Notes: generated by a model not told the origin, from the letters alone. A stretch of 64,000 nucleotides of DNA from Leclercia pneumoniae (GCF_017348915.1 NZ_CP071383.1:1984001-2048000), one strand, 5' to 3'. Shown: positions 12,520-23,207, numbered from the stretch's first letter. Program-made: numbers and translations.

Positions 12520-13965
12520 TTATTTTAAAGGTGACGGTGTCACGCCGTGTGGAATCGGGCAGACATACGGTGTGTCGGCCACCATTTTTTCGAACTCCTC
12601 ACGGCACGCCTGCAGCAGGGAACGATCCTGCAACAGGGAGAGCGCGGTCGCACCCATGACTTTCGCAGCCAGCAGCATCCCCTTATGTGCCATCGAGGTG
12701 CGCCCCTGGGCCACCAGCTGCCAGGTGTGCAACGGGGTGCCTACGGTAAAGCAGGGGCTGAAGCACTGCGCCACCGGCATCTTCCAGCTCACGTCGCCCA
12801 CATCGGTCGAGCCCGCCAGGACGTTGTCGGTGACGGCATAGGGGGCCACCTCGTCTACCAGCAGGGTCTGCTGCTGTCGACGGGCAAAGGTTTTACCGGC
12901 CTCACCCCCGGTGGCGGCTATATTTTTCAGACTGTTGTGCAGATCGTTATCGGTAAGGGTGGCGCGGATCTCCGCTGCGAAGGCCCGCTCTTCATCACTC
13001 CACTGGGGCGTACCGTAATGGGTGAGAGCAGAATACATCGCGGCCTCCAGCGTGCGATTAGGCAAGTAGCTGGAGCAGGCTTTGTCGAAGCGCTGCTCGA
13101 CGGTGGTTTCGGTCATCAGCGCCGCGCCTTGCGCAATCTTCTCGATACGCTGGTAGATCTGCTGCGCATCGGCCATCTCCGGCGCGCGAATGAGATAGAG
13201 CACTTCGGCCTGCGCCTGTACCACGTTCGGCGAGATACCCCCGGTATCGGTAATAGCGTAATGGACGCGGGCTTTTTCGATAATGTGTTCATTAAGGAAG
13301 TTTGTGCCGGTAGTCATCAGCGTCACGGCATCAAGGGCGCTGCGACCCAGATGAGGCGAGTTGGCGGCATGCGCCGCTATACCCTGGAAGCGCCAGGCGG
13401 CCTGGATATTTGCCAGGGTGCTGACGTTGAACATGCCAGCAAAAGCCTCCGGATGCCAGGTGACGGCGGCATCCACATCATCGAACAGCCCTTCGCGTAC
13501 CATAAAGGTTTTGCCGGAGCCACCCTCTTCGCCAGGGCAGCCGTAGAAGCGCACGGTACCTCTGCCGCCGTGTTGCTCGAGCCAGCTTTTCACCGCAACG
13601 GCACCCGCCAGGGCGGCAGTGCCGAGCAAATTATGGCCGCACCCGTGGCCGTTCGCGCCGGGGGCGTCACTCTGCTGAGTGGCACAACCCGCGCGCTGGC
13701 TAAGGCCTGCCAGCGCATCATACTCCCCCAGTAGCGCGATAACCGGTTTACCGCTGCCGAAGCTGGCAATAAAGGCATTGGGAATATCGCCGGGGGTGCG
13801 GGTTACGCTAAACCCCGCCTCCTGCAGCGCCGTGGCCAGCCGTTCGGCCGACCAGAACTCTTCAAAACGCGTTTCCGGATGATCCCAGATATCGTCAGCC
13901 ATGTCGGTAAATTGCTGAGCCCGTGTTTCGATCGCATCGTCGATAAAGCGGTAAATCGCCTCCAT
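12520..13965 (-). CDS. abgB: p-Aminobenzoyl-glutamate hydrolase subunit B
   Basis: M20-family metallo-amidohydrolase subunit; with AbgA it cleaves p-aminobenzoyl-glutamate to p-aminobenzoate and glutamate in the cytoplasm. The start at 13965 ([13 protein letters not shown]) gives 481 residues as in E. coli and produces a TGATG overlap with abgA; a further-upstream ATG would add six unsupported residues. Metal-site motifs are present: [10 protein letters not shown], the [12 protein letters not shown] region and WHPEAF. The dimerisation domain (about residues 190-300) is complete. Confidence 0.95.
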   Translation of the reverse strand: MEAIYRFIDDAIETRAQQFTDMADDIWDHPETRFEEFWSAERLATALQEAGFSVTRTPGDIPNAFIASFGSGKPVIALLGEYDALAGLSQRAGCATQQSDAPGANGHGCGHNLLGTAALAGAVAVKSWLEQHGGRGTVRFYGCPGEEGGSGKTFMVREGLFDDVDAAVTWHPEAFAGMFNVSTLANIQAAWRFQGIAAHAANSPHLGRSALDAVTLMTTGTNFLNEHIIEKARVHYAITDTGGISPNVVQAQAEVLYLIRAPEMADAQQIYQRIEKIAQGAALMTETTVEQRFDKACSSYLPNRTLEAAMYSALTHYGTPQWSDEERAFAAEIRATLTDNDLHNSLKNIAATGGEAGKTFARRQQQTLLVDEVAPYAVTDNVLAGSTDVGDVSWKMPVAQCFSPCFTVGTPLHTWQLVAQGRTSMAHKGMLLAAKVMGATALSLLQDRSLLQACREEFEKMVADTPYVCPIPHGVTPSPLK

Positions 13966-15275
13966 CACACACCTCGCGCCCACGGAAAATTGAGCGCAGT
14001 ACGCGCCAGGGTTTCGACCGCGATCTGCATGATCTGCTCATCGAAATCGAATTTTTCGTTGTGATGTCCGGCGCTGAGGGAGGTGCCAAAGACCATATAA
14101 GATGCCAGACCGCCGTTCTGCTGCACCCGGGCCATCATCAGGGTGGCATCTTCTGAGCCCGCCGGCGCAGCCACCTTATCAAGCACCTGTTCAACGCCAG
14201 CTACCTGAGAGGTTTGCTCTCGCAGGTAGTCGACCCATGCGGGGGATGGCGAACTCGAGGTGGCAGCGCCCATCAGGCGCATCTCGCTCTGTACGCCATA
14301 CATCGCCGTTGCGCCGTCGATAACTGATTTTGCCCGTTCAAAAACATACTGGTTAATAGCCTCGGTCTCGCCGCGGGTCTCCACCTTAAGCAGGGCGGTG
14401 GTGGGCACCACGTTACGACCGGTACCTGCCTGCATCACGCCAACATTCACCCGGGAAGCGCCTTCGCTGTGCGGCGCAATAGCGTGCAGACCCAGGGCAG
14501 CCTGCGCGGCGGCGAGCAGGGCATTGCGACCCTCTTCCGGTTTGCCGCCGGCGTGCGCCGCCACACCGGTAAAGCGTACGTCGAATTTGGTGGTGGCCAT
14601 AAAGTTATCGCTACCGCAAATCACCGTGCCCGCCGGCACGCCCGTGCCGATATGGATGGCGGTAAAGTAATCCACACCGTCCAGCGCGCCGGCGGCGACC
14701 ATCGCCCGGGCCCCGCGCGTACCTTCTTCCGCAGGCTGGAAGATCAGCTTAATGGTGCCGTTAAGCTGCGCCTCGTTCTCTTTCAGGAGATGGGCCAGAC
14801 CGAGACCGATAGTGGTGTGGCCATCGTGTCCGCAGGCGTGCATCATGCCCGCGTTACAAGAGGCAAAACCTTCCCGGTAAGGGCGGTGTTCCTCATGCAG
14901 GGCTTCGTCGAGATCCAGCGCATCCATATCTACCCGGTAGGCAAGCGTCGGGCCAGGACGGCCAGTCTGGAGGGTAGCCACGATTCCGGTAAAACCGCCT
15001 TCGAAAGCGCTCAGCCATTTTTCCGGCGCCCCCTGCGCACGGGCGCGCGCAAATTCACGGGCAAGGGTTGCTTCATCCGGCAGGCCCATCCGGCTGTCGG
15101 CGTCCACAACGTCACGGCCCAGGGCCAGTTCATATCCTAGCCGATCAAGAATTTCAGCCACTTTTGCGGCGGTACGAAACTCCACCCAGCCGGATTCGGC
15201 ATAGTGGTGGAAATCGCGCCGCCATGCGGTTAGTTGCGGAGATAACGTCTCAAGGTAGTGCGCTAATGCCTGCAT
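13965..15275 (-). CDS. abgA: p-Aminobenzoyl-glutamate hydrolase subunit A
   Basis: M20 peptidase-family subunit partnered with AbgB. The ATG at 15275, preceded by AGGAAACACG, gives 436 residues as in E. coli AbgA; the longer frame from 15293 is less likely. Visible motifs include the metal-binding [12 protein letters not shown], the catalytic [14 protein letters not shown] and the C-terminal [12 protein letters not shown]. It is the first gene of abgA-abgB-abgT-ogt and is divergent from its LysR regulator abgR, with about 175 bases between the starts. Confidence 0.95.
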   Translation of the reverse strand: MQALAHYLETLSPQLTAWRRDFHHYAESGWVEFRTAAKVAEILDRLGYELALGRDVVDADSRMGLPDEATLAREFARARAQGAPEKWLSAFEGGFTGIVATLQTGRPGPTLAYRVDMDALDLDEALHEEHRPYREGFASCNAGMMHACGHDGHTTIGLGLAHLLKENEAQLNGTIKLIFQPAEEGTRGARAMVAAGALDGVDYFTAIHIGTGVPAGTVICGSDNFMATTKFDVRFTGVAAHAGGKPEEGRNALLAAAQAALGLHAIAPHSEGASRVNVGVMQAGTGRNVVPTTALLKVETRGETEAINQYVFERAKSVIDGATAMYGVQSEMRLMGAATSSSPSPAWVDYLREQTSQVAGVEQVLDKVAAPAGSEDATLMMARVQQNGGLASYMVFGTSLSAGHHNEKFDFDEQIMQIAVETLARTALNFPWARGV

Positions 15276-15450
15276 CGTGTTTCCTGTCATCATTAGATTA
15301 TGTGAACTCCCTCACGGTGTGATAGTTTTTACTTATCACTCACTGCTTTTTCACAGATTTAACCTTTCGGGAATTACCCTGACACAATCATTTCCATTAA
15401 AGTAGATGACAGTTTCTTTTCTCTGATAAACAACGGTTATCGGTGCAGCT

Positions 15451-16374
15451 ATGACATTTCATGTAAAATTTCATCAAATTCGGGCCTTTGTGGAAGTGGC
15501 GCGTCAGGGGAGCATTCGCGGTGCCAGCCGGGTATTGAATCTGTCGCAACCGGCGTTGACGAAATCAATTAAAGAGCTTGAAGAGGGGATTGCCGCCCAG
15601 CTTTTTATCCGCCGCAGTAAAGGGGTGGCGCTGACCGAATGTGGCGAGAGCTTCTATCACCATGCCAGTCTCATTCTGGAGGAGTTGCGTTCAGCGCAAG
15701 AGGACATTTTGCAACGTCAGGGGAAACTCGCGGGGCAGATTAACATCGGCATGGGGGCCAGCGTGGCACGTCTGCTGATGCCCGGGGTGATTAGTCGCTT
15801 TCATCAGCAACACCCGCAGGTGAAGGTGCGCATCATGGAAGGCCAGCTGGTGTCGATGATCAATGAATTAAGGCAGGGTGAACTGGATTTTACTATCAAT
15901 ACCTATTACCGGGGACCTTACGATCACGAATTTAGTTTTGAAAAACTTTTTGAGAAGCCTTTTGCAATATTCTGCCGGGCGGGGCATCCGGCGTTGGGCG
16001 CAACATCGATAAGCGAATTGTTAAAATACAGCTGGACGATGCCCACACCGCGAGGCAGTTATTATAAACAGTTGGAAGAAGTTTTTATTAATCGAGAACA
16101 ATTCCCAAATATCGGCGTTGTATGCGAAACATTCTCATCCAGTATTAGTCTGGTGGCGCAAAGTGATTTTTTGAGCATATTACCGCAGGAGTTGGGGTGT
16201 GACCCGCTGCTGGCAAACCGGCTGGTGATGCTCCCGGTCAAAGAGACGCTGCCGAAGGCAACCTACTACCTCATCCAGCGCCGTGACACGCGCCAGACGC
16301 CGCTGACGACATCGTTGATCACGCAGTTCCGCCGGCATGCGAGGCAGATAAATAGTATGGCGGACGAAGGATAA
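15451..16374 (+). CDS. abgR: LysR-type regulator AbgR
   Basis: LysR-family transcriptional regulator of 307 residues, matching E. coli AbgR (302) almost throughout. The N-terminal winged helix-turn-helix is clear (RQGSIRGASRVLNLSQPALT then KSIKELEEG), followed by the effector-binding domain. Divergence from abgA is the usual LysR arrangement and suggests that it controls the abg operon. The C-terminus differs slightly from the E. coli protein. Confidence 0.93.
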   Translation: MTFHVKFHQIRAFVEVARQGSIRGASRVLNLSQPALTKSIKELEEGIAAQLFIRRSKGVALTECGESFYHHASLILEELRSAQEDILQRQGKLAGQINIGMGASVARLLMPGVISRFHQQHPQVKVRIMEGQLVSMINELRQGELDFTINTYYRGPYDHEFSFEKLFEKPFAIFCRAGHPALGATSISELLKYSWTMPTPRGSYYKQLEEVFINREQFPNIGVVCETFSSSISLVAQSDFLSILPQELGCDPLLANRLVMLPVKETLPKATYYLIQRRDTRQTPLTTSLITQFRRHARQINSMADEG

Positions 16375-16715
16375 AAAAATAGAGCCTGTCGACATCCAAC
16401 AGACTCTACAGTACCCACAGCAATGCTCCACATGCATACACTGCTTAATCATTCCTTGTGCAGATGGATGCATTTATAACTGTTATCCTGGAATAAATAA
16501 AGGAAATAACGCATTCAGTGTCACAATTTTTATATTGGGGCTCGGTATTAACTATTATTAAATTTGACTTAAGTGGCGATTAAGGGGTCGGTTACTTTAC
16601 TTATTTAACTTTTATTTTTATTTCACGGCAGCGTTATATTCGCCTTACCCCTGCCCATTGAGCCATCTATACTACCCAGGTATAGTAAGGGGTCAGTAGA
16701 AGCAGGAGGATTGCC
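16375..16715. promoter_or_regulatory. 341-bp intergenic region abgR / smrA
   Basis: No gene seen. It is AT-rich. An inverted repeat CTATAC (16667-16672) / GTATAG (16680-16685) lies 31 bases before the smrA start and could be part of a promoter or operator. A good ribosome site (AGGAGG) precedes smrA. Confidence 0.4.
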
Positions 16716-17279
16716 ATGAAACCCGATGATAGATCGCTTTTCCTTGATGCGATGCAGGACGTCCAGCCTCTGAAACGCTGCACCGATATCCACTGGCAGC
16801 CCGCCCCAAAAGCGCGTGACAAACAGTCGCTCGATCTGGAACAGCTCGATAACTTTTTGACCACCGGCTATCTCGATATTCTTCCGCTTGCAGAGCCGCT
16901 GGCCTATCAGCGCGAAGGTATCCAGCAGGGCGTAGTCGAGAAGCTACGTCTGGGGAAATATCCGCGCCAGGCCAGCCTTTCGCTGTTGCGCACCCCTGTA
17001 GAGCAGTGCCGTCAACGGCTGTTTAGCTTCATCTGTCAGGCCGAGCGGGAGGGGCTTCGTAACCTTATCATCGTGCACGGTAAAGGCCGTGAGGCGGATT
17101 CTCACGCCAACATCGTGCGCAGCTATCTGGCTCGCTGGCTGACGGAATTCGAGGCGGTTCAGGCTTTCTGCCCCGCGCAGCCTCATCATGGCGGCAGCGG
17201 AGCCTGCTATGTCGCATTGCGCAAGTCCAGCGAAGCCAAACTCGACACGCGCGAACGCCATGCCAAACGGAGCCGCTAA
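16716..17279 (+). CDS. smrA: SmrA, Smr-domain DNA endonuclease
   Basis: Small MutS-related domain protein of 187 residues, equal to E. coli SmrA (YdaL), reported there to nick DNA. The N-terminal part contains DVQPLKRCTDIHWQP, and the Smr domain covers about residues 85-172. That domain includes the family HGKGR motif (NLIIVHGKGREADSHANIVR) and the terminal HHGGSGACYVAL block. The ATG at 16716 follows AGGAGG. The 3' end overlaps the convergent lysE-type gene by four bases. Confidence 0.93.
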   Translation: MKPDDRSLFLDAMQDVQPLKRCTDIHWQPAPKARDKQSLDLEQLDNFLTTGYLDILPLAEPLAYQREGIQQGVVEKLRLGKYPRQASLSLLRTPVEQCRQRLFSFICQAEREGLRNLIIVHGKGREADSHANIVRSYLARWLTEFEAVQAFCPAQPHHGGSGACYVALRKSSEAKLDTRERHAKRSR

Positions 17280-17887
17280 AGCACATTGAACGCGGCCTGA
17301 CTGTTTAGCGCCAGGCCTGAAAGGGCCACGCCCGTTAAAAACAGCGGCGTCAGCCGATTCACCACCGGGAGGGAGCGGGCAGGTAAACAGCGGCGGACGC
17401 TCAGGATCCAGAGCGACAGAATCAGCAGATCCAGAATCACCCAGCCCAGCGTAAGCAGGGTTACGCTCAGCGCAAAATCGGGTGTTACGCGAATAAACTG
17501 TGGGAAAAAGGCGGCAAAGAAGAGGATGTCTTTGGGATTGGCGATAGCGGTGAAAAAACCCACCCCAAATCCCCCGCGGCGAGGCTCGTCATGGGCCTCT
17601 GTGCCGCCTTGCCGCCACAGATCCGCCGCCAGCCAACCGAGATAGAGAGAACACGCCACGCCCGCCAGCGGAAGCGAGAGGGGATGAATGCGCACCGCTC
17701 CGCTCAGCATCACTACCGCCCCGACAATCAACATGAGCGACGCAAGATTACTCCCCGCAACGGTGATAAAGGCCGGGCGGTACCCCTGACGAAGCGCCGT
17801 ATGGGTGACAAGCGCCACGACCGGACCCGGCGTAATCAATAACAGCACCACCGAAAAGAGATACGTCGCGAACAAGCTGATAACCAT
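17276..17887 (-). CDS. LysE/RhtB-family amino-acid exporter
   Basis: Inner-membrane exporter of 203 residues in the LysE (RhtB) superfamily, which exports amino acids such as lysine, arginine, threonine or homoserine lactone. The start at 17887 (MVISLFATYLFSVVLLLITP) follows a CGGAGG site; an upstream in-frame ATG would place charged residues before helix 1 and lacks a ribosome site. The family motif LLITPGPVVALVTHTALRQG and an AIANPKDILFFAAFFPQF segment are present, with about six membrane helices. A LysR-type gene diverges from it, the common exporter-regulator layout. Substrate cannot be told. Confidence 0.85.
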   Translation of the reverse strand: MVISLFATYLFSVVLLLITPGPVVALVTHTALRQGYRPAFITVAGSNLASLMLIVGAVVMLSGAVRIHPLSLPLAGVACSLYLGWLAADLWRQGGTEAHDEPRRGGFGVGFFTAIANPKDILFFAAFFPQFIRVTPDFALSVTLLTLGWVILDLLILSLWILSVRRCLPARSLPVVNRLTPLFLTGVALSGLALNSQAAFNVL

Positions 17888-17998
17888 CACTGCCTCCGGG
17901 TAAACAAAGTGAGTGGGGAGTGTCGGCAAAAGCTGGGGAATTGAAAAACGGAAAATCCTGCGATTAAATGTGAGTAAAACTCATCATGGAAGATCGCG

Positions 17999-18896
17999 AT
18001 GTCCTCACCCCTTCCGCCCTTATATGCGCTGCGCGCCTTTGATATCGCCTGCGCTGCAGGGCTCTTACACCCGCGCCGCCGAGGCGTTGCACGTTACCCC
18101 TGGCGCCATCAGTCGCCACATCCGCACCCTGGAGGCGCATTTCCATTGCCAACTGTTCCTGCGTAAAGGGCCCCGCGTCGAGTTAACCGATGCGGGACGA
18201 GCGCTGGCCAGCCAGTTACGTGCCGGATTTGTCGCGCTTGAAAGCGCCTGTGATGCCTTTCGTACTGCCCGTCACTGCCTGCGCCTGAAGGCACCTACCA
18301 CCCTGACGGTCAACTGGTTGCTTCAGGCGCTGAAAGGCTTTCATGAACGCCATAGCTTACCGGAGGTGCAGGTCTCCAGCGTCTGGATGGATGTAGACCG
18401 GATCGATTTTCATCGTGAGGCTTTCGATTGCGCCATTCTGCTGGGGAACGGGCAGTTCGGCCAGCAGACCCACGCCCTGCGGCTGTTTGCGGAGCGTCTT
18501 GCCCCTGTCTGCGCACCCTCGCTGGTGGCGCAGGCGCAGCGCAATCTTCCGGGTTGCGATCTGATACATCCCTCGGCAGACCGCCGGGACTGGCGTCGTT
18601 GGCTGAAAGACACCCCGCTGGAACAGCAGGTGGATATCAGCCGCGGCCATCTCTTCGATACGCTGGAGCAGGGGAACCAGGCCGCCATCGCCGGGCATGG
18701 CGTGTCGGTGGCCGACCTGACCTTGAGTCGCCACGCGCTGGAGAAGGGGGTGCTGGCGCTGCCGTTTTCCCGCCAGGTGGTGACGGGCGATGGCTACTAT
18801 CTGGTCTGGCCGGAAGACAGTCCCCGCAAGAAAGAGATCGCGACGCTGCGTCACTATCTTCTGACCTGCGTACCGGAGTGCTGCGATGAACAATAA
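17999..18896 (+). pseudogene. LysR (GcvA-like) regulator with an apparent +1 frameshift after codon 21
   Basis: LysR-family regulator, divergent from the LysE exporter. From the ATG at 17999, preceded by GGAAG, the frame reads MSSPLPPLYALRAFDIACAA then G, the standard N-terminus of this subfamily. The conserved continuation SYTRAAEALHVTPGAISRHI (recognition helix) is in another frame, starting at 18063. One extra base near 18062 joins them. The rest (to 18896) is complete, with an effector domain to about residue 295. Either the gene is broken, or the base is a sequencing error or polymorphism. The only alternative single-frame starts replace the first helix with unrelated sequence. The last 11 bases overlap the next gene. 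Confidence 0.7.
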
Positions 18897-19836
18897 CGCG
18901 TTAACCTATCAGCGTTTTGGCGAACCCGACGCCGTGCTCAGGCTGCAGAGCGAAAATAAAGGGGCGCGTGCGGCAGATGCACTTCGGGTTGAGATGCTCT
19001 ACGCCCCGGTGAACGCATCCGATTTAATTCCCATTACGGGAGCCTATCGCCATCGAATCTCCCTGCCTGCCGTGGCGGGCTATGAAGGAGTGGGTAGGGT
19101 GATAGCCGCGCCGGCTGCTTTTGGTCATCTGCTGGGGCGGCGCGTGCTGCCTCTGCGGGGAGAGGGCACCTGGCAGCAGCGAGTGGACTGCCCGGCTGCG
19201 CTGGCGATCCCGGTGCCGGATGAGGTCGGTGATACGCTGGCCGCACGAGCGTTTATCAATCCGCTGGCGGCACAATTGATGCTGAAACTTTATCCTGTAA
19301 CGGGCAAACAGGTGCTGCTCACCGCCGCGGGATCAGATTGTGCCCTGTTACTGGGCCAGTGGGCGCTGGGTAGCGGCGCCCGGGCTGTCTATGGCATCCA
19401 CCGTTCGCCAGCACATGCCGAACGACTCGCCGCACTGGGCATCATTCCTGTGGCGCAGGAGGATGCCGGGGCGGTTTGCCACGTCGCCGCCACTAGCGAG
19501 GGGGTATTCGATGCGACAGGAGGCGCACTGGCGCAAAGTTTGCTGGAACGAATGCCGAAAAAGGGAGTCTTTGTGAGCTATGGCCTGCTCAGCGGACAGC
19601 CCTTTACCCTGAGACACCACTACCCGCAGGTGCACTGGTTTCATGTGCGCAATACCTTTGCCACCCTGACTACCGAGCAGTGGCAGGCCGAATTTCAGTC
19701 CCTGTGGCCACGGTTGATCTCCAGCCACTCTAGCCACGCGGTGGTCTGGCCCTTTGCCAACTGGCATGATGCGCTGACGCATTATCGCCAGCCGGGGAGA
19801 GTGGGGAAACCGCTACTTAAGCTGACGGGCGCGTAA
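18886..19836 (+). CDS. MDR-family zinc-type alcohol dehydrogenase / enoyl reductase-like oxidoreductase
   Basis: Medium-chain dehydrogenase/reductase of 316 residues, resembling quinone oxidoreductase and mitochondrial 2-enoyl-thioester reductase (MECR) relatives. The N-terminal GroES-like part has NASDLIPITGAYRHR and PAVAGYEGVGRVI. The Rossmann part (about 130-270) contains QVLLTAAGSDCALLLGQWAL where a typical NADPH loop would be, with Ser/Cys instead of the usual third Gly. No zinc-binding Cys cluster is visible. It overlaps the regulator upstream by 11 bases, so it is probably cotranscribed with it. Substrate unknown. Confidence 0.75.
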   Translation: MNNNALTYQRFGEPDAVLRLQSENKGARAADALRVEMLYAPVNASDLIPITGAYRHRISLPAVAGYEGVGRVIAAPAAFGHLLGRRVLPLRGEGTWQQRVDCPAALAIPVPDEVGDTLAARAFINPLAAQLMLKLYPVTGKQVLLTAAGSDCALLLGQWALGSGARAVYGIHRSPAHAERLAALGIIPVAQEDAGAVCHVAATSEGVFDATGGALAQSLLERMPKKGVFVSYGLLSGQPFTLRHHYPQVHWFHVRNTFATLTTEQWQAEFQSLWPRLISSHSSHAVVWPFANWHDALTHYRQPGRVGKPLLKLTGA

Positions 19837-19839
19837 AGG

Positions 19840-20877
19840 TTAGCGCGATGGCTGCACATCGCTGAGCAGCACCGCAATGCTCTGCCCCCCTGCGGTCTGC
19901 TCAAGGGCGATCTTGACCATAATCGTCAACGGCACAGAGAGCAGCATGCCCACCGGCCCCAGCAGCCAGCCCCAGAAAATCAGTGATAAAAAGACCACCA
20001 GCGTAGAAAGTCCCAGCCCGCGCCCCATCATGCGCGGCTCAAGGATATTGCCAAACACGAGGTTAATCAGCAGATAGCCCGACAGCACAATCAGCGCATC
20101 GTAAAAACCGCTAAACGCCAGCACCTGAACAATGGGGGGAATAGCGGCCAATACTGATCCGATATTAGGAATGTAGTTCAACGCAAAGGCCAACAATCCC
20201 CAGACGAACGCGAAGCGGACCTCCAGCAGGGTGAGCATGCCCCAGACCACCAGCCCGGTCACGACGCTGATCGCCGTTTTCAGCACCAGGTAGTGGGTTA
20301 CGCTGTCGAGCGCACGCTGGATAGCGCCCATCCCTTCAGCGGGGCGTGCCATGAGCGGCTGAAGTTTCGCCGGTAGTTGCGGCACTTCAATCAACATAAA
20401 CACTACCGTCAGAAGCAGCAGGAAAATCGAGGTCATAGCATTCGAAAGCTGCGTCAGCAGATTGGTCACCAGGGTCATGGCGGCGTTGGGATCGATAAAT
20501 GTTTGTAATTGTTCGATCGACACATCGATACCCACGCGGTGGAGCCAGGGATCGAGCCGTTGTAAGGGCGCCAACAACGAATCGCGGTAAACGGGCAGGG
20601 TGCGCGCCAGCTCGTTCAGTGAACTGCCCAGATATGCCAGCAGCAGGACCATGCCAAGAATAATCACGCCAATCAGGAGCGAGATAGCCAGCACGCGCGG
20701 CACGCGCAGGCGCACCATCCGCTGCACCAGCGGATTGAGTACCACGGCAATAAACAGCGCCAGAATAAAGGGAACGATAATATCGGCAGCAAAACGGATC
20801 CCGGCTAGCACGATGACCAGCATGCCCAGCATGATGACTATTTTTAATCCGTTGAGCGTGATGATAGGTTTTGCCAT
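19840..20877 (-). CDS. tqsA: AI-2 exporter TqsA
   Basis: Inner-membrane protein of the AI-2E (PerM) family, reported in E. coli to export the quorum signal autoinducer-2 and to affect biofilm. The start [20 protein letters not shown] at 20877 gives 345 residues against 344 in E. coli; the longer frame from 20943 carries 22 extra residues with no ribosome site. Seven to eight membrane helices are evident. The C-terminal family signature [18 protein letters not shown] and [17 protein letters not shown] are intact. The gap to the convergent oxidoreductase gene is only 3 bases. Confidence 0.95.
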   Translation of the reverse strand: MAKPIITLNGLKIVIMLGMLVIVLAGIRFAADIIVPFILALFIAVVLNPLVQRMVRLRVPRVLAISLLIGVIILGMVLLLAYLGSSLNELARTLPVYRDSLLAPLQRLDPWLHRVGIDVSIEQLQTFIDPNAAMTLVTNLLTQLSNAMTSIFLLLLTVVFMLIEVPQLPAKLQPLMARPAEGMGAIQRALDSVTHYLVLKTAISVVTGLVVWGMLTLLEVRFAFVWGLLAFALNYIPNIGSVLAAIPPIVQVLAFSGFYDALIVLSGYLLINLVFGNILEPRMMGRGLGLSTLVVFLSLIFWGWLLGPVGMLLSVPLTIMVKIALEQTAGGQSIAVLLSDVQPSR

Positions 20878-21294
20878 ACGAGCTCCTGCGTTTTTTGTTA
20901 ATAATAATCGCGAGGCGCAGGGAAATAAATTAACCAATATCAAACGACAAGGGTAAAGAATTGAAAAGGTATTGAGTAAATATTTGCCCTGTGATAAAAA
21001 TCAGCTGTGTTTAACTACCGGAGACAATTTTCATCTGCAATGACGAGAAGCAACACCGCAGATAATTGTAATTTTATGGACAATCTGTTCAGGACGTATT
21101 TCACAGCATTTACATTTGGTTTCTCCCCCTCTTTCTCTCCGCTTGCTGGTGAGCAACACTGGCGCAACGCGCTATAGATCCCTCTCTCTGCCTGAGCTGA
21201 CGCTACGCGTTTAGCTTTCTATTGCTATTTCTTTTTTTAGGTTTGCTGTTCACAGCGAGCCGCGAAGGACTCTATTCTCAAGCAGGAGAAAACC
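20878..21294. promoter_or_regulatory. 417-bp divergent region tqsA / mdtJ
   Basis: No coding sequence recognised. It must contain the tqsA promoter and the mdtJI promoter; a GCAGGAG ribosome site ends it before mdtJ. I see no clear operator. Confidence 0.4.
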
Positions 21295-21657
21295 ATGTTT
21301 TACTGGATCTTATTAGCTCTGGCCATTATCGCTGAAATAATCGGCACGCTGTCGATGAAATGGGCAGCAACCAGTGGTGGACATGCCGGGTTTATTTTAA
21401 TGCTGGCGATGATTACGCTCTCTTATATATTTCTCTCATTTGCAGTAAAAAAAATCGCGCTGGGTGTCGCCTACGCACTCTGGGAAGGAATAGGTATTTT
21501 AATAATTACCCTTTTCAGCGTGATGCTGTTTGACGAAACCCTTTCAACGATGAAAATCGCCGGTCTGACGACCCTGGTCGCAGGCATTGTGTTGATTAAA
21601 TCGGGCACCCGTAAAAGCAAAAAACAGAAAAACGAGGTGACCCATGCAGCAGTTTGA
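21295..21657 (+). CDS. mdtJ: Spermidine export protein MdtJ (SMR family)
   Basis: Small multidrug resistance-type subunit of 120 residues with four membrane helices (about residues 3-23, 31-50, 57-78, 84-104). The typical SMR N-terminus with Glu15 ([17 protein letters not shown]) is present. MdtJ works only with MdtI as a hetero-oligomer that exports spermidine. The Lys/Arg-rich tail ([12 protein letters not shown]) is usual for MdtJ. mdtI starts 14 bases before the mdtJ stop, so the two are translationally coupled. Confidence 0.94.
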   Translation: MFYWILLALAIIAEIIGTLSMKWAATSGGHAGFILMLAMITLSYIFLSFAVKKIALGVAYALWEGIGILIITLFSVMLFDETLSTMKIAGLTTLVAGIVLIKSGTRKSKKQKNEVTHAAV

Positions 21658-21973
21658 ATGGATCCACGCCGCCTGGCTGGCGCTCGCCATCGTGCTGGAG
21701 ATCGTCGCGAATATTTTCCTGAAGTTCTCTGACGGTTTTCGCCGCAAACTTCAGGGCCTCCTCTCTATCGCCGCCGTGCTGGGGGCCTTTAGCGCCTTGT
21801 CTCAGGCGGTCAAGGGGATCGATCTGTCGGTGGCCTATGCTCTGTGGGGCGGTTTCGGCATCGCAGCGACCTTAGCCGCGGGCTGGATCTTATTTGGTCA
21901 GCGCCTCAATCCTAAAGGCTGGGTCGGATTAGTGTTACTGATTGCCGGAATGGTGATGATAAAACTGGCCTGA
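21644..21973 (+). CDS. mdtI: Spermidine export protein MdtI (SMR family)
   Basis: Partner of MdtJ, 109 residues, same length as in E. coli. Four membrane helices; the conserved Glu lies in helix 1 ([20 protein letters not shown]) and the [16 protein letters not shown] block is typical. The complex exports spermidine and protects from polyamine toxicity. It overlaps the 3' end of mdtJ by 14 bases, which fixes the start at 21644. Confidence 0.94.
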   Translation: MQQFEWIHAAWLALAIVLEIVANIFLKFSDGFRRKLQGLLSIAAVLGAFSALSQAVKGIDLSVAYALWGGFGIAATLAAGWILFGQRLNPKGWVGLVLLIAGMVMIKLA

Positions 21974-22148
21974 CTGTTCTGCTGCCTGCGAGAGCGGGCA
22001 GCGAAATTTGCCACCTGTGTTTGCTGAAAATTAGGTGTTCAAGAGGGGCATTGAAGAGCTAACTTAGTCAGCCGGCAGCGCATCTGGTACAGCAGGCCGG
22101 TGCCTGTTGACGACATCAGGCAGTAACGTATATTGCAGCTGGGGTGCA

Positions 22149-22970
22149 TTACTCTTGCGCCAGAGCCTGTAATTTGTCGCGAAAGCCGGTGACGGAGAGC
22201 GCGCGGTTATCTGCCCGCCAGCGATCTTTCGCCGCCGGCGCCGAGCTTTGTACCCCAATCAACTGCCAGCCGCTGGCGGTTTTCAACATCAGAGGTGAAC
22301 CGCTGTCACCCGGCAGGGTGTCGCACTGGTGCGAAAGAACGCTGTTTTGCGCCCAGCCGGTGACGACGCAGTCCTGGTGCGTAAAGAGCCTGTCCAGATG
22401 ATCTTCCGGGTAACCTGCCTGCGTCACTTTGCGATCGGCTGCTTTCAACGCGGCGGTTAGCGCGTCCTTATCGCCGCTAAACAGTGGTAGGGGGGTGATC
22501 CCGGACGGCGGATAACGCAACACCACCAGCCCAAAGTCCCATGAAGCCGCGGCAGGGGGAACAATCCAGCCGTCGCCATCGGCCTTCAGCCGTTTGCCTA
22601 GAGAGGCATCCACCCGCCCTTCGATACCGTGTATTTCATAACGCCATAACCCTTTTTGCGACACAAAGCGCAGGGCGAGCGCTTTATCTTCTTTCCCTTT
22701 TGGCGGGGTAAGCAGACAGTGCCCGGCGGTCAGGGCCAGGCGTGGGGTAATGAGGGTGGCGGTGCAGAGGTTTCCGCTGGCGGTTTCAAGCTGTCCGATC
22801 GCATCCCAGGGGGCCTGGGTGGGATCGCTAACGCGCGTACGGTCATCATGACCAAAGAACAGCGTCTGAATTTCATCGGCATTCGCCGCGTCATCGCTGC
22901 CGTCGTCGGCATAAGAAAAACCTGATAAGAGACTTAACGTTCCCAGTAAAATCGCTGCAGATCTATGCAT
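22149..22970 (-). CDS. ydgD: YdgD, secreted trypsin-like serine protease
   Basis: Predicted periplasmic serine endopeptidase of 273 residues, identical in length to E. coli YdgD. It has an N-terminal signal peptide ([17 protein letters not shown]) and a chymotrypsin fold. The catalytic triad is readable: His in [10 protein letters not shown], Asp in [10 protein letters not shown] and Ser in [11 protein letters not shown]. Paired cysteines around the His and Ser regions fit disulfides. Natural substrate unknown. It lies downstream of asr and ydgU on the same strand, the order found in E. coli. Confidence 0.93.
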   Translation of the reverse strand: MHRSAAILLGTLSLLSGFSYADDGSDDAANADEIQTLFFGHDDRTRVSDPTQAPWDAIGQLETASGNLCTATLITPRLALTAGHCLLTPPKGKEDKALALRFVSQKGLWRYEIHGIEGRVDASLGKRLKADGDGWIVPPAAASWDFGLVVLRYPPSGITPLPLFSGDKDALTAALKAADRKVTQAGYPEDHLDRLFTHQDCVVTGWAQNSVLSHQCDTLPGDSGSPLMLKTASGWQLIGVQSSAPAAKDRWRADNRALSVTGFRDKLQALAQE

Positions 22971-23071
22971 AGCTCACTCTGAAAGGGATAATTATGATTA
23001 TTAAAGTAAACCCTGTTAAATAACTATAGACGGGACCGCAAGAAAGTGGGAGCAAAATCAGCGTGCTACAT

Positions 23072-23155
23072 TCAGGAAAGGAAAAAACTACCGGAAATCA
23101 GCGCGCACAAAATTAGGGTGATAAGAATCAGCTCAAACCGATAGCGACGCAGCAT
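23072..23155 (-). CDS. ydgU: YdgU, acid-shock-associated single-helix membrane peptide
   Basis: A 27-codon gene from ATG 23155 to TGA 23072, behind a strong GGAGGG. The peptide starts MLRRYRFELILITLILCALI and is nearly the same as E. coli YdgU (MGRYRFEFILIILILCALIT). It has a short Arg-rich cytoplasmic end followed by one hydrophobic helix, so it should insert in the inner membrane. In E. coli it is encoded next to asr and induced by acid. Its position just past the asr terminator suggests expression by readthrough or processing. Confidence 0.88.
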   Translation of the reverse strand: MLRRYRFELILITLILCALISGSFFLS

Positions 23156-23171
23156 AACGCCCTCCGGAAAT

Positions 23172-23207
23172 AAAAACGGTGCCGGAACAGATTGCGCTCC
23201 GGCACCG
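23172..23207 (-). terminator. Terminator-like hairpin between asr and ydgU
   Basis: A 10-bp perfect stem (CGGTGCCGGA at 23177-23186 with TCCGGCACCG at 23198-23207) is followed on the minus strand by five T. It lies 33 bases after the asr stop and just before the ydgU ribosome site, so it should let only part of the transcripts continue. Confidence 0.8.

Noticed and set aside
12547..13734. Plus-strand open frame of 395 codons opposite abgB
   Set aside because: Antisense shadow caused by high GC; the minus-strand protein matches AbgB throughout.
14469..15140. Plus-strand 223-codon frame opposite abgA
   Set aside because: Shadow frame; the abgA protein is full length and conserved.
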